Below are positions 1 to 6,374 of a DNA stretch of 12,106 bases, one piece after another. The DNA lies in NCBI GenBank assembly GCA_020355105.1, contig CP070658.1, positions 1,778,482 to 1,790,587 of the forward strand. The letters run 5' to 3'. A program made the position numbers and the translations under genes. The DNA is from Candidatus Thorarchaeota archaeon. Its GTDB lineage: Archaea > Asgardarchaeota > Thorarchaeia > Thorarchaeales > Thorarchaeaceae. The notes beneath the pieces were generated by a model, which was not told where the DNA came from, ran no database searches, and worked only from the letters and a program-made list of their open reading frames with translations. Position 1 is the stretch's first letter. Every line of letters begins with the position of its first letter.

Positions 1-384
1 CACTTCCTCCATTTCCAGGATTATGAGTTCAGCAACCACCGAGACCTCGCAGCCGGGTGCTAGATGGCCTCCGTAGCATACCCCATCTTCATCTGCCACA
101 ATCATGTGAGCGTGCACCACAAGGTCGCCGTCTCTTGTACGTGCGATATTGCCCATGCAGGACACTATCTCCAGATCACGATCCACCGTGAACTCGTTAT
201 ACTCTCCAGTGGTTCTGTTGAACCATCGCAACGTTGCAGTGGACACCGCCCCAATGAGAGAGAGCTGCCCTGACTTCACTTCATTGTCTACAGCCACCTT
301 CTCAATGGTCTTCATGACATCCTCTCCAGGATACATCCTTGCGAAGATGGCCCCCGTGATTTTTGTGGATACTGTTCGAACCAT
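1..384 (-). CDS. PCC-domain (DUF296) protein, 3' end cut by window edge
   Basis: Reading the minus strand from ATG at 384 gives 128 codons with no stop before the left edge. The translation matches the PCC/DUF296 fold: ARMYPGED near residues 15-22 (family pattern 'rl.pGed'), SGQLSLIGAVSTATLRW at 38-54 (family 'sG.l.giGsls.atl'), and VVHAHMIVADEDG at 89-101 followed by YGGHLAPG at 104-111. H91, H93 and H107 fit the conserved histidines of the family. In plants this domain is fused to AT-hooks and acts in chromatin; prokaryotic members are small stand-alone proteins, usually near 140 residues, whose role is poorly defined. So only the last residues should be missing. The frame stays open upstream of 384, but the domain begins right after this ATG, so I chose it. 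The gene is divergent from the polymerase. The family call is confident; no function is claimed. Confidence 0.82.
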   Translation of the reverse strand, partial: MVRTVSTKITGAIFARMYPGEDVMKTIEKVAVDNEVKSGQLSLIGAVSTATLRWFNRTTGEYNEFTVDRDLEIVSCMGNIARTRDGDLVVHAHMIVADEDGVCYGGHLAPGCEVSVVAELIILEMEEV

Positions 385-442
385 GGCAACGTTGGGCTCA
401 TCCGGACTAATGAAGGGTTCGCCGTTTCTACTTTTGGAAGTG

Positions 443-471
443 CTTATCAGGACTAGTCTGTCCAAGATAAG
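443..471. promoter_or_regulatory. Nested inverted repeat between the divergent PCC and polymerase genes
   Basis: CTTATC, one base, GGAC, a six-base centre, GTCC, two bases, then GATAAG: ten paired positions in 29 bases. The outer CTTATC reads the same on both strands and is TATA-like. It lies about 40 bases ahead of the polymerase start on the plus strand and about 80 ahead of the PCC ATG on the minus strand. It could be a pair of back-to-back core promoters, an operator, or both. Nothing shows binding directly. Confidence 0.4.
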
Positions 472-482
472 AGTGAGCGGAC

Positions 483-3245
483 TTGGTGAAAGGTAAGCAG
501 CCTAAGGATGACTCACAGTCGAGTCTTGAGGACTTCTTCAGTTCATCTGAAGATGAAGAATCAGAAGAGCAGGCAGAAGTGTCAGATGAAGAAACTCCCA
601 ATAACACAGAACCTTTGGGTGAGGAAGTGGATGCTGAGTACGCACCCGACGAAGCAGAAGAAACTGTAACAGAGCTTCGTGTAGGTGAACGTGAGGCCCC
701 AGATGACTTGTCACCTTCCTATCTTTTATCGATTGATTATGCAGGAGCACAGAGGAAGGCATTTGCGAGGCTCTATAATCCAACTGACAAGAGAGTCTAC
801 TTCTGGTTTGATAACACAGGTCATCAACCCTATTGCTACACCGACTTTCCGGTCCAAGTCGCAGAGCAGAAGATCGGTAACCACGGAGGATATGTCCGTT
901 CAGAATCCGTTGAGCTTACAGATCTCCTGCGCGATGAACCTGTGACTATGACCAAGGTGATTGCCAGCGATCCTTTGTCCATAGGGGGTTCTGCAGGGTC
1001 AATCAGAGACAGACTAGTAGAGAGGACAGAGGGCGCGACCATTAGCCATGCTTGGGAGGCTGCTATTCGCTACCGCAACTGCTACAGCTACGATCGCAAC
1101 GTAGTTTCTGGGCTCCCTTATAGAATAGACAATGGAGATCTGATTCTCAGCTACCCCGAGCCTGACACTGAGCTGCTTGATGAATTCAAACAGGCGATTG
1201 GCACTGAAAAGGGTCGTGAGAGAATGATCTCTGAGTATGCTCCGATGCTCTTCACGGAGGTGCCCGATATCCGGCGGATTGCAGTCGACATCGAAGTCTA
1301 CACGCCAGTGAAGAATCGAGTTCCAGATGCTAGGACTGCACCGTACGAAGTGACCGCAATTGGACTTTCAGACAACGAAGGTTATCAGAAGTGCTTCTTG
1401 TTAAGGCGGCCTGGAATAGACGAAGGCTCCAAAGGAGAAGACTATCCATCAGAGATGGAGATTGTCTATTTCGAAGACGAGAAGGAGATGCTTGTCGAGG
1501 CGTTCAAGAGGATAGATGGTTATCCGATTGTCCTGACATTCGTTGGTGATGCTTTTGACTTGAACTATCTCTATCATCGTGCCGAGAAGATTGGCATCGA
1601 TATGGCAAAACAATGTCCGATATACTTGGGCAGGGATGTTGCGCTTCTTCAAAGAGGCGTGCATGTAGACATGTATCGTTTCTTGAGAAATCCTTCAATC
1701 CGTTTGTACGCTTTGTCAGGTGCTTATGAGCAGTTCAATCTAGAGTCGATAGTGCAAGGACTACTCGGGGTGGGGAAGCTCGAGCTGAGTGGCGAAATAT
1801 CCTCGCTTCCCTACCATGAGCTAGCACACTACTGCTGGCGGGACGCAAATCTGACATTGCGACTCACGAGCTTCGACAACAACCTTCTGTTACGTCTCAT
1901 CGTGCTTCTAATGCGAATCTCCCGCCTCTCAATGGAAGACGTCACCCGACTGTACATCTCATCGTGGATTCAATCCATGTTTAGACAGGAGCATAGATCG
2001 CAGCAATACCTGATTCCTCGTAGAGTTGACATTGATAGTGTAAAATCCGCCGAGGCTCAGACGGAAGCTGTAATCAAGGACAAGAGTTTCAAGGGCGCAC
2101 TTGTGATTGAACCTGTTGCAGGGGTCCATTTCAATGCAACAGTGCTTGACTTTGCCAGTCTATATCCAACCATCATGAAACACCACAATATTAGCTATGA
2201 AACTATCGATTGTCCTCATGAGTCCTGCAGGTCGGACCCGAAGAACCATGTTCCGGAAACGGACCACTGGGTCTGCATTGAAAGAAAAGGCATGATTAGC
2301 GAAACGATTGGCTTCTTCAGAGATACGAGAGTCAAGTGGTTCAAACCTAAGAGCAAGGACAATTCACTTGACGGAGCAACGCGGAATTGGTACGGAGTCG
2401 TTGAGAAGGCACTCAAGGTGTTTCTTAATGCGTCATATGGCGTGACAGGGGCTCAGCATTTTGAGCTATTCTGCATGCCTGCGGCAGAGAGTGTCACCGC
2501 ATATGGCAGGAACGCAATCATCAAGACCAAGGAAAAGGCAGAGTCGATGGGTGTCCGAGTCTTGTACGGAGATACGGACTCAGTCTTTCTCGATAATCCA
2601 ACAGAGGAACAACAGAAGCAGCTTGTACGTTGGTCCCAAAAGGAGCTTGGGATTGACTTGGAAGTCGAGAAGACATTCAAGTATGTGGCATTGTCTGAAC
2701 GAAAGTAGAACTACATTGGAGTTTACAAGTCAGGATGGGTAGAGGTCAAAGGGTTAAGCGGAAAGAAACGGAACACGCCAGATTTCGTTCAGGATGCGTT
2801 CCGTCAGATGTTGGATGTTCTGAGCAAAGTGGACAGTGTGGAGGGCTTTGAAACAGCCAAGGGTGAGATAAGAGAGATTGTCAACAGCGTCATTGACAGA
2901 CTAGAGGGCAAGAGCGAACCCTACTCTCCTGATGAACTGGCGTTCTGGGTTCAGGTAACGAAGCGACTCTCTGAATACGGACGGTCGAAACCACAACATG
3001 TCCGTGCAGCTGAGATGCTTCAAAAGCGTGGATTTGACGTTCCTCCCGGAACTATCGTGGAGTACATCAAGACAAAGGATGGTGATGGCGTAATGCCAGT
3101 TGAAATAGCCCGGGAGGAGAGCTACTGGCTAGACAAAGACAAGTACATCGATACGCTTCGTTCAGTGTTTGGACAGGTTCTTGATTCAGTAGGAATCGAC
3201 TTTCAGGAACTTCTGGGTTTCACAACTCTGGACCAGTTCTTCTGA
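483..3245 (+). CDS. polB: Family B replicative DNA polymerase (PolB1-like), interrupted by in-frame TAG
   Basis: Template-directed DNA polymerase with 3'-5' proofreading. In order: acidic N-terminal tail with a PIP box (QSSLEDFF, 12-19), Exo I (D269-I-E271), Exo II (GDAFD, D359), Exo III (Y450...D454), motif A (DFASLYPTI from 556), a Cys/His segment typical of the crenarchaeal PolB1 type, motif B (K645, NASYG 649-653), motif C (YGDTDS 695-700), then KK-type motif, thumb, and C-terminal TLDQFF. Codon 742 is TAG, placed between K741 and N743-Y744, where Sulfolobus PolB1 has KKNY. The frame then continues through conserved sequence to TGA at 3243. The total is 920 positions, close to the ~880 of Sulfolobus PolB1. 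An in-frame TGA at 474-476 limits the start to TTG 483 or GTG 486, so the start is non-ATG. Odd points: the TAG, and Val354 in place of the usual Exo II Asn. The family is certain; whether full-length protein is made is not. Confidence 0.9.
2706..2708 (+). other. In-frame TAG at the second lysine of the polymerase KKxY motif
   Basis: The codons read GAA CGA AAG TAG AAC TAC ATT GGA, i.e. E-R-K-stop-N-Y-I-G. PolB1 relatives carry K-K-N-Y here, so TAG replaces a lysine codon, one base from AAG. The 33 codons after the TAG contain no ATG, GTG or TTG, so a separate downstream polypeptide would begin only at ATG 2808 and would lose conserved sequence. Only a weak 4-bp stem (AACT/AGTT) follows the TAG; I see no strong recoding structure. 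TAG also ends two other genes in this window (4401 and 10232). Confidence 0.85.
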
Positions 3246-3251
3246 ACCAAA

Positions 3252-3309
3252 TATAAGGAAGTGGAGACAAACATCCAGTGAGTATACAAGTCGAAGAAAT
3301 TCTTATAGC
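3252..3309 (+). promoter_or_regulatory. Two TATA-like elements ahead of the TIM-barrel gene
   Basis: After the polymerase stop there are two A/T elements, AAATATAAG (near 3250-3257) and TTCTTATAG (3300-3308). Either could place a start of transcription before the ATG at 3372. The 126-base gap holds no tRNA-like or other RNA structure that I can recognise. Confidence 0.3.
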
Positions 3310-3371
3310 GTGCGACGAGTCAACCGCTAGAGGACTGCCGCAGACGAGTCATTGACGGCGGAGTTGAAAAA

Positions 3372-4403
3372 ATGCCGAACTTCAGGGAATTCTTCCTACA
3401 TAAGCCTCTCATTCTCTTGAGGCCCATTGAAATCGAGACGTCTGCGAAGGAATTCATTTCCACCTATGCCTCCTACATGGAATCGATTGGAATCGTAGGA
3501 AAAGGTCCTTCAGGGCATGCACTGTATCCAAGTCGCGCAGCACCAGTGACAGAAGAGCACACACAGCTCTTCGAGGATCTTGTCAGTCTGTCAAGTACTT
3601 TGGACATTCACACTGTTGCGAGCATGGATTTCTACACTGATGCCTGGTTCGCAAAGGATCCAAAGTATCATACTATCGCACCTCGCGGCGAGTCCATGCC
3701 TCACCAAATCTGCCCCAATAGAAACGAGTTCTGGGAGTATGGTGCAGAACTTGTGGGTGAGTTGGGTTCTTACCCAATCGATGAGATTCTTCTATTCGGC
3801 GCCGGTTTTATTCGTGATCACTTCTGCTTCTGCGATAGATGCAGGAACGAGTTCGCCCCCCTCATCAACCAAGAGCCAAGTCGTCTGACTTACGAATACA
3901 TCACCGAAAGTGAGGAGAATCATGCGAAGTGGCACGACTGGAGAGCTGCGAAGGTCAATGAGGCACTGAAACACCTGCAAGAGGCGGCTCGAGATGTGGA
4001 TGTGAAGGTGGAAAGAGAAACTCCATTGAGGTTGTCCGTCGAAGTCCTCCTGGACCCCGAAACCGGATTCTCTGAAGGTGCCCGGGGCCAATATGGGTAC
4101 GACTACAAGAGCATACTCGAGATCACAGGCAACATACTCATCAACCTGTATCCATGGAGTCCCATAATTCCAACTCCGGGCTCAAGCGAATATGACGAAC
4201 TCGTGGAGTCTTTGTACTTCACGAACGAGTTTCAGCGCCGGGGCGGGATGGTTACTCTGTTTCGCTGGGGAGTGTCCTCTATCGAGCAGCTCTTGGAGTT
4301 GAAGGCGCTTGCAAAGGACGCTGGAATTGGTCGAGTGAGCACCACTTTCACGTATCCGGGTGACTACTCTACCAGACGCGAAAGTGCAATAGGCAACTAC
4401 TAG
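3372..4403 (+). CDS. Putative glycoside-hydrolase-like TIM-barrel protein
   Basis: A 343-residue soluble protein with no signal peptide or membrane segment. The pattern suggests a TIM barrel of the hypothetical glycosyl-hydrolase group: a first strand PLILLRP near 12-18, then alternating strands and helices, the segment ICPNRNEFWEYG followed by a strand IDEILLFGAGFIRDH, and a Cys cluster HFCFCDRCRNEF. That 'strand, then CxCxxC with F' arrangement occurs in GHL6-like and related putative sugar hydrolases, where the cysteines may bind metal. Later INLYPWSP and VTLFRWGVSS fit late barrel strands. The start is supported by GGAG at 3360-3363, eight bases before the ATG. It stops with TAG ten bases before the convergent gene's stop codon. 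I cannot name a substrate or assign catalytic residues; the family call is tentative. Confidence 0.45.
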   Translation: MPNFREFFLHKPLILLRPIEIETSAKEFISTYASYMESIGIVGKGPSGHALYPSRAAPVTEEHTQLFEDLVSLSSTLDIHTVASMDFYTDAWFAKDPKYHTIAPRGESMPHQICPNRNEFWEYGAELVGELGSYPIDEILLFGAGFIRDHFCFCDRCRNEFAPLINQEPSRLTYEYITESEENHAKWHDWRAAKVNEALKHLQEAARDVDVKVERETPLRLSVEVLLDPETGFSEGARGQYGYDYKSILEITGNILINLYPWSPIIPTPGSSEYDELVESLYFTNEFQRRGGMVTLFRWGVSSIEQLLELKALAKDAGIGRVSTTFTYPGDYSTRRESAIGNY

Positions 4404-4413
4404 CTGTCGGCAC

Positions 4414-5397
4414 TCATTGTGGCACTCCACACCACGGACACACCTTTGTGCCTGCACGGAATGTTCTTCCACACGAGAAACAGAATGTCCTACTCTCTCT
4501 GTCGTCAGAATCAGCACTGAATGGACTCAGTTCTCCTTGGGCAAAGAGTGCTCCGAGTCCCTCAACACTCTCGCTGGAGCGGATTCCACAGGTAGGGGCA
4601 GATGCAAGACCTCCTTGGGAGCCGTGGTCCTCTCCGAAGAGATTGCTCAAGTCTGCATACGAATCTGCCGGGTTGCGTTCAGTGTATCTTGAGGAGTGAT
4701 CCATGACCTGTGAGGAATCGCGACCTCGCATCCATTGGTCATCAGTTCTCTCCAGACCTCTATCATGTAGATGCGTCTGGTGGTCATATGTATCGAATTC
4801 CCTGCGATGCTCATCAGAACCATAGCCATTGTCTGATGCAGGCTCGTTTGCCATTCTATAGCGTCGTTCTCCGTAGGCTAGACTTTCTTCACCATATGAT
4901 AGTCCCTTGGCAGAGTCAATGAATCTCATGTGAGCATCGTTCTTAAATCGACCGTAATCCTCTGGAGTAAGGCCTAACATCTCTAGAGCACGATCTCGCT
5001 CTGCACATCTCCTTGAAACGGGACAGCAGAACGCCAGGCTCCCATGACAAAGGCTGGCCATTGCCCGATCCTGTCTGGACTTGAAGATGGGGGTAATTCG
5101 CTTCCTGCCGACCATTAGCGAGTCTCCCACGGCAGTCACCTCGCTGTATCCAGACTGCGCCAGTGCTTCTATCAGTTCTCTGGCTGGATACGCTCTGCCA
5201 TCAATGATGACATGCCCCTCGGTCCTTTCGAGCCTTACAGGACGGTCAGAAGACTTGCTCCCTTCATACTGATATCGCGTTATGGTCACCCCAGTTTCCT
5301 TTGATACGCAGAAACTTGCCAAGTCATCGAATACAATCCTATGTATTACGCTGGCAGAGTGTCCAGAATAGTCCCAGTGGAGCGATACTTTTATCAT
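4414..5397 (-). CDS. Unrecognised protein with C-terminal zinc ribbon
   Basis: I do not recognise this 327-residue protein. The first ~110 residues look folded, with alternating strands and helices (HVIIDGRAYPARELIEAL near 62-79). A cysteine cluster follows (C117, C124, C125, C131; pattern C-x6-CC-x5-C) inside SLAFCCPVSRRCAERDRAL. Residues ~170-300 are hydrophilic, rich in D, E, R, S and H, and probably a disordered linker. The end is a zinc ribbon, C306-x2-C309-x10-C320-x2-C323 (FCFSCG...CPWCG). The overall design, N-terminal domain, linker, zinc ribbon, suggests a nucleic-acid or protein-binding adaptor, but that is inference. The start ATG is preceded by GGGTGG four bases upstream on the coding strand. 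The gene converges with the TIM-barrel gene and diverges from the membrane-protein operon. Confidence 0.7.
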   Translation of the reverse strand: MIKVSLHWDYSGHSASVIHRIVFDDLASFCVSKETGVTITRYQYEGSKSSDRPVRLERTEGHVIIDGRAYPARELIEALAQSGYSEVTAVGDSLMVGRKRITPIFKSRQDRAMASLCHGSLAFCCPVSRRCAERDRALEMLGLTPEDYGRFKNDAHMRFIDSAKGLSYGEESLAYGERRYRMANEPASDNGYGSDEHRREFDTYDHQTHLHDRGLERTDDQWMRGRDSSQVMDHSSRYTERNPADSYADLSNLFGEDHGSQGGLASAPTCGIRSSESVEGLGALFAQGELSPFSADSDDRESRTFCFSCGRTFRAGTKVCPWCGVPQ

Positions 5398-5425
5398 TAG
5401 CCACCCAGTGCCCGAGGCTTAACTG

Positions 5426-5856
5426 ATGTGGGCGTTCTTGCCTGAACGCATCCCCGTCATTGAGCATCTAATTGAGGTCATGATAGAATCGGATGTAAAG
5501 CCGAAGGTGCCGCGCAAGGCTTCACCCTCCTTGGTGCATTGGTTCTGCTGGTGTACGCTCTTCAGATGCTCATCGGTGGGGCCAATCTGGCCCTGAGTGG
5601 AGTCTTTGAGGGCGTCATAGAAACGGTTCTGGCAATCACGCTCATATTGATTGTTGTTCTAGCTGTAGACGCCTCCGGCTATGTCTACTGGAGGATAGCG
5701 AAGAACGGCGGTCTTCTAGCGATTTTCGGATTCATAGCCATCATGATTGTACTCCGCCATGTCAGCTTCGACATAATCGGTTGGTTGATGAACGCGGGGA
5801 CACTTGCTGGTCTAATGATTCTAATCGCTGGAATCTTGGTGATCACCAAGAGTTGA
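5426..5856 (+). CDS. Small four-helix membrane protein, probable N-terminal frameshift
   Basis: The clear part starts at TTG 5539 and encodes 105 residues with about four membrane segments (near 1-18, 25-44, 57-73 and 78-102) and a short charged loop YWRIAKNGG. The same frame stays hydrophobic upstream of 5539 (GFTLLGALVLL), so TTG cuts into helix 1 and is a poor start. In the frame one base off, ATG 5426, with GAGG eight bases before it, opens a coding-like stretch (MWAFLPERIPVIEHLIEV, then ESDVKPKVPRK) that ends just where the hydrophobic frame takes over, about 5510-5520. A one-base indel would join them into a ~143-residue protein with a soluble N-terminus. So the real gene probably starts at 5426 and the sequence contains a frameshift, real or from assembly. 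The function is unknown. It forms an operon with the next gene, 19 bases downstream. Confidence 0.55.
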
Positions 5857-5861
5857 TTCAA

Positions 5862-5867
5862 GGAGAT
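5862..5867 (+). promoter_or_regulatory. Strong ribosome binding site of second membrane gene
   Basis: GGAGAT sits eight bases before ATG 5876, inside the 19-base gap after the preceding stop. It fixes the start and supports co-translation from one mRNA. Confidence 0.7.
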
Positions 5868-5875
5868 AATAACAA

Positions 5876-6208
5876 ATGGCTGATTTGAAGAAGATTGGAC
5901 AGCTCCTTGTCCTCCTAGGAGGCATTGTAGGACTTCTATTTGGGATTCTAATTGCCATGAACATGGGCTTTGTGCTCTTACCGGGAGTGGGCCTTGTGGG
6001 TTTCATTGGAAGTCTGGTCACGGGAGTCATCCTTATCCTGCTTTCGCTCATTGTGCTTGCAACGAGTGGGGCCGTGAATATCCCGGCACTGAAATTCGAC
6101 AATAACTGGATTGTGCTACTGATCCTGGGTATCCTGATGTACATCTTTGGTGGCGACCTCGGAGCCATTCTTGTCATCATCGGTGCTATACTCTACGTAG
6201 TCAAGTAA
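5876..6208 (+). CDS. Small four-helix membrane protein
   Basis: This is a 110-residue, very hydrophobic protein with about four membrane segments (near 8-30, 36-63, 77-92 and 94-109), glycine-rich helices (LLGGIVGLLFG, IIGAIL) and a single short polar loop around ALKFDNNW. The N-terminus MADLKK is positive and there is no cleavable signal. No catalytic or transport motif is visible, and I do not recognise the family. It resembles the preceding protein in size, helix count and glycine content, so the two could be partners in one complex or distant paralogues; I see no clear residue-by-residue match. It has a strong ribosome site, and a hairpin follows 26 bases after the stop. Confidence 0.7.
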   Translation: MADLKKIGQLLVLLGGIVGLLFGILIAMNMGFVLLPGVGLVGFIGSLVTGVILILLSLIVLATSGAVNIPALKFDNNWIVLLILGILMYIFGGDLGAILVIIGAILYVVK

Positions 6209-6234
6209 GTGCGAGAATACCACAGTGTTGAATT

Positions 6235-6271
6235 GAGCGTGTCTGACCTTCAGACTCGCTCTTTCACGCCC
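6235..6271 (+). terminator. Hairpin and T-rich tract after the membrane-protein operon
   Basis: GAGCG-T-GTCTGA, loop CCT, TCAGAC-T-CGCTC: eleven pairs with one T/T mismatch and a three-base loop (6235-6261), followed by TTTC and CCCTTTTC. It lies 26 bases past the TAA of the second gene. The stem plus T-rich tail fits a transcription terminator. Confidence 0.6.
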
Positions 6272-6320
6272 TTTTCTGTACGAGATTCCAGTTCGTAGTG
6301 GGTGCGCCGTATCCGGAAGC

Positions 6321-6366
6321 TAGATAATGGAGTGGCACCCCGAGCGGCGCGTTTGCCATGGTGGTG
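6321..6366 (+). promoter_or_regulatory. Core promoter and ribosome site of the aminotransferase gene
   Basis: TAGATAAT at 6321-6328 is TATA-like and would place the transcript start near 6350. GGTGGTG at 6359-6365 then lies about nine bases ahead of ATG 6375. Together they favour 6375 over the upstream in-frame ATG at 6327, which would overlap the promoter element. Confidence 0.4.
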
Positions 6367-6374
6367 CATATACT

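Noticed and set aside
64..496. Plus-strand open frames across 64-496
   Set aside because: They lie antisense to the PCC-domain gene, which has clear family motifs on the minus strand.
2709..2723. Recoding hairpin (PYLIS-like) just after the TAG
   Set aside because: Only a 4-bp stem with a 7-base loop is visible, too weak to count as a signal.
2808..3245. Separate gene starting at ATG 2808
   Set aside because: It is in frame with the polymerase, is its thumb and C-terminal tail, and starts 33 conserved codons too late to be a natural split subunit.
3278..3355. Small GTG-started frame (VSIQVEEILIACDE...) as a frameshifted N-terminus of the TIM-barrel gene
   Set aside because: It looks protein-like, but ATG 3372 has its own well-placed GGAG and the barrel's first strand follows it, so no extension is needed.
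3246..3371. A tRNA or other structured RNA in the gap after the polymerase
   Set aside because: No T-loop consensus or cloverleaf arms can be formed.
4417..5272. Plus-strand frames over 4417-5272
   Set aside because: They are antisense shadows of the zinc-ribbon gene and lack motifs.
6327..6374. ATG 6327 as the aminotransferase start
   Set aside because: It overlaps the likely TATA element and adds a non-conserved stretch; ATG 6375 has a better ribosome site.
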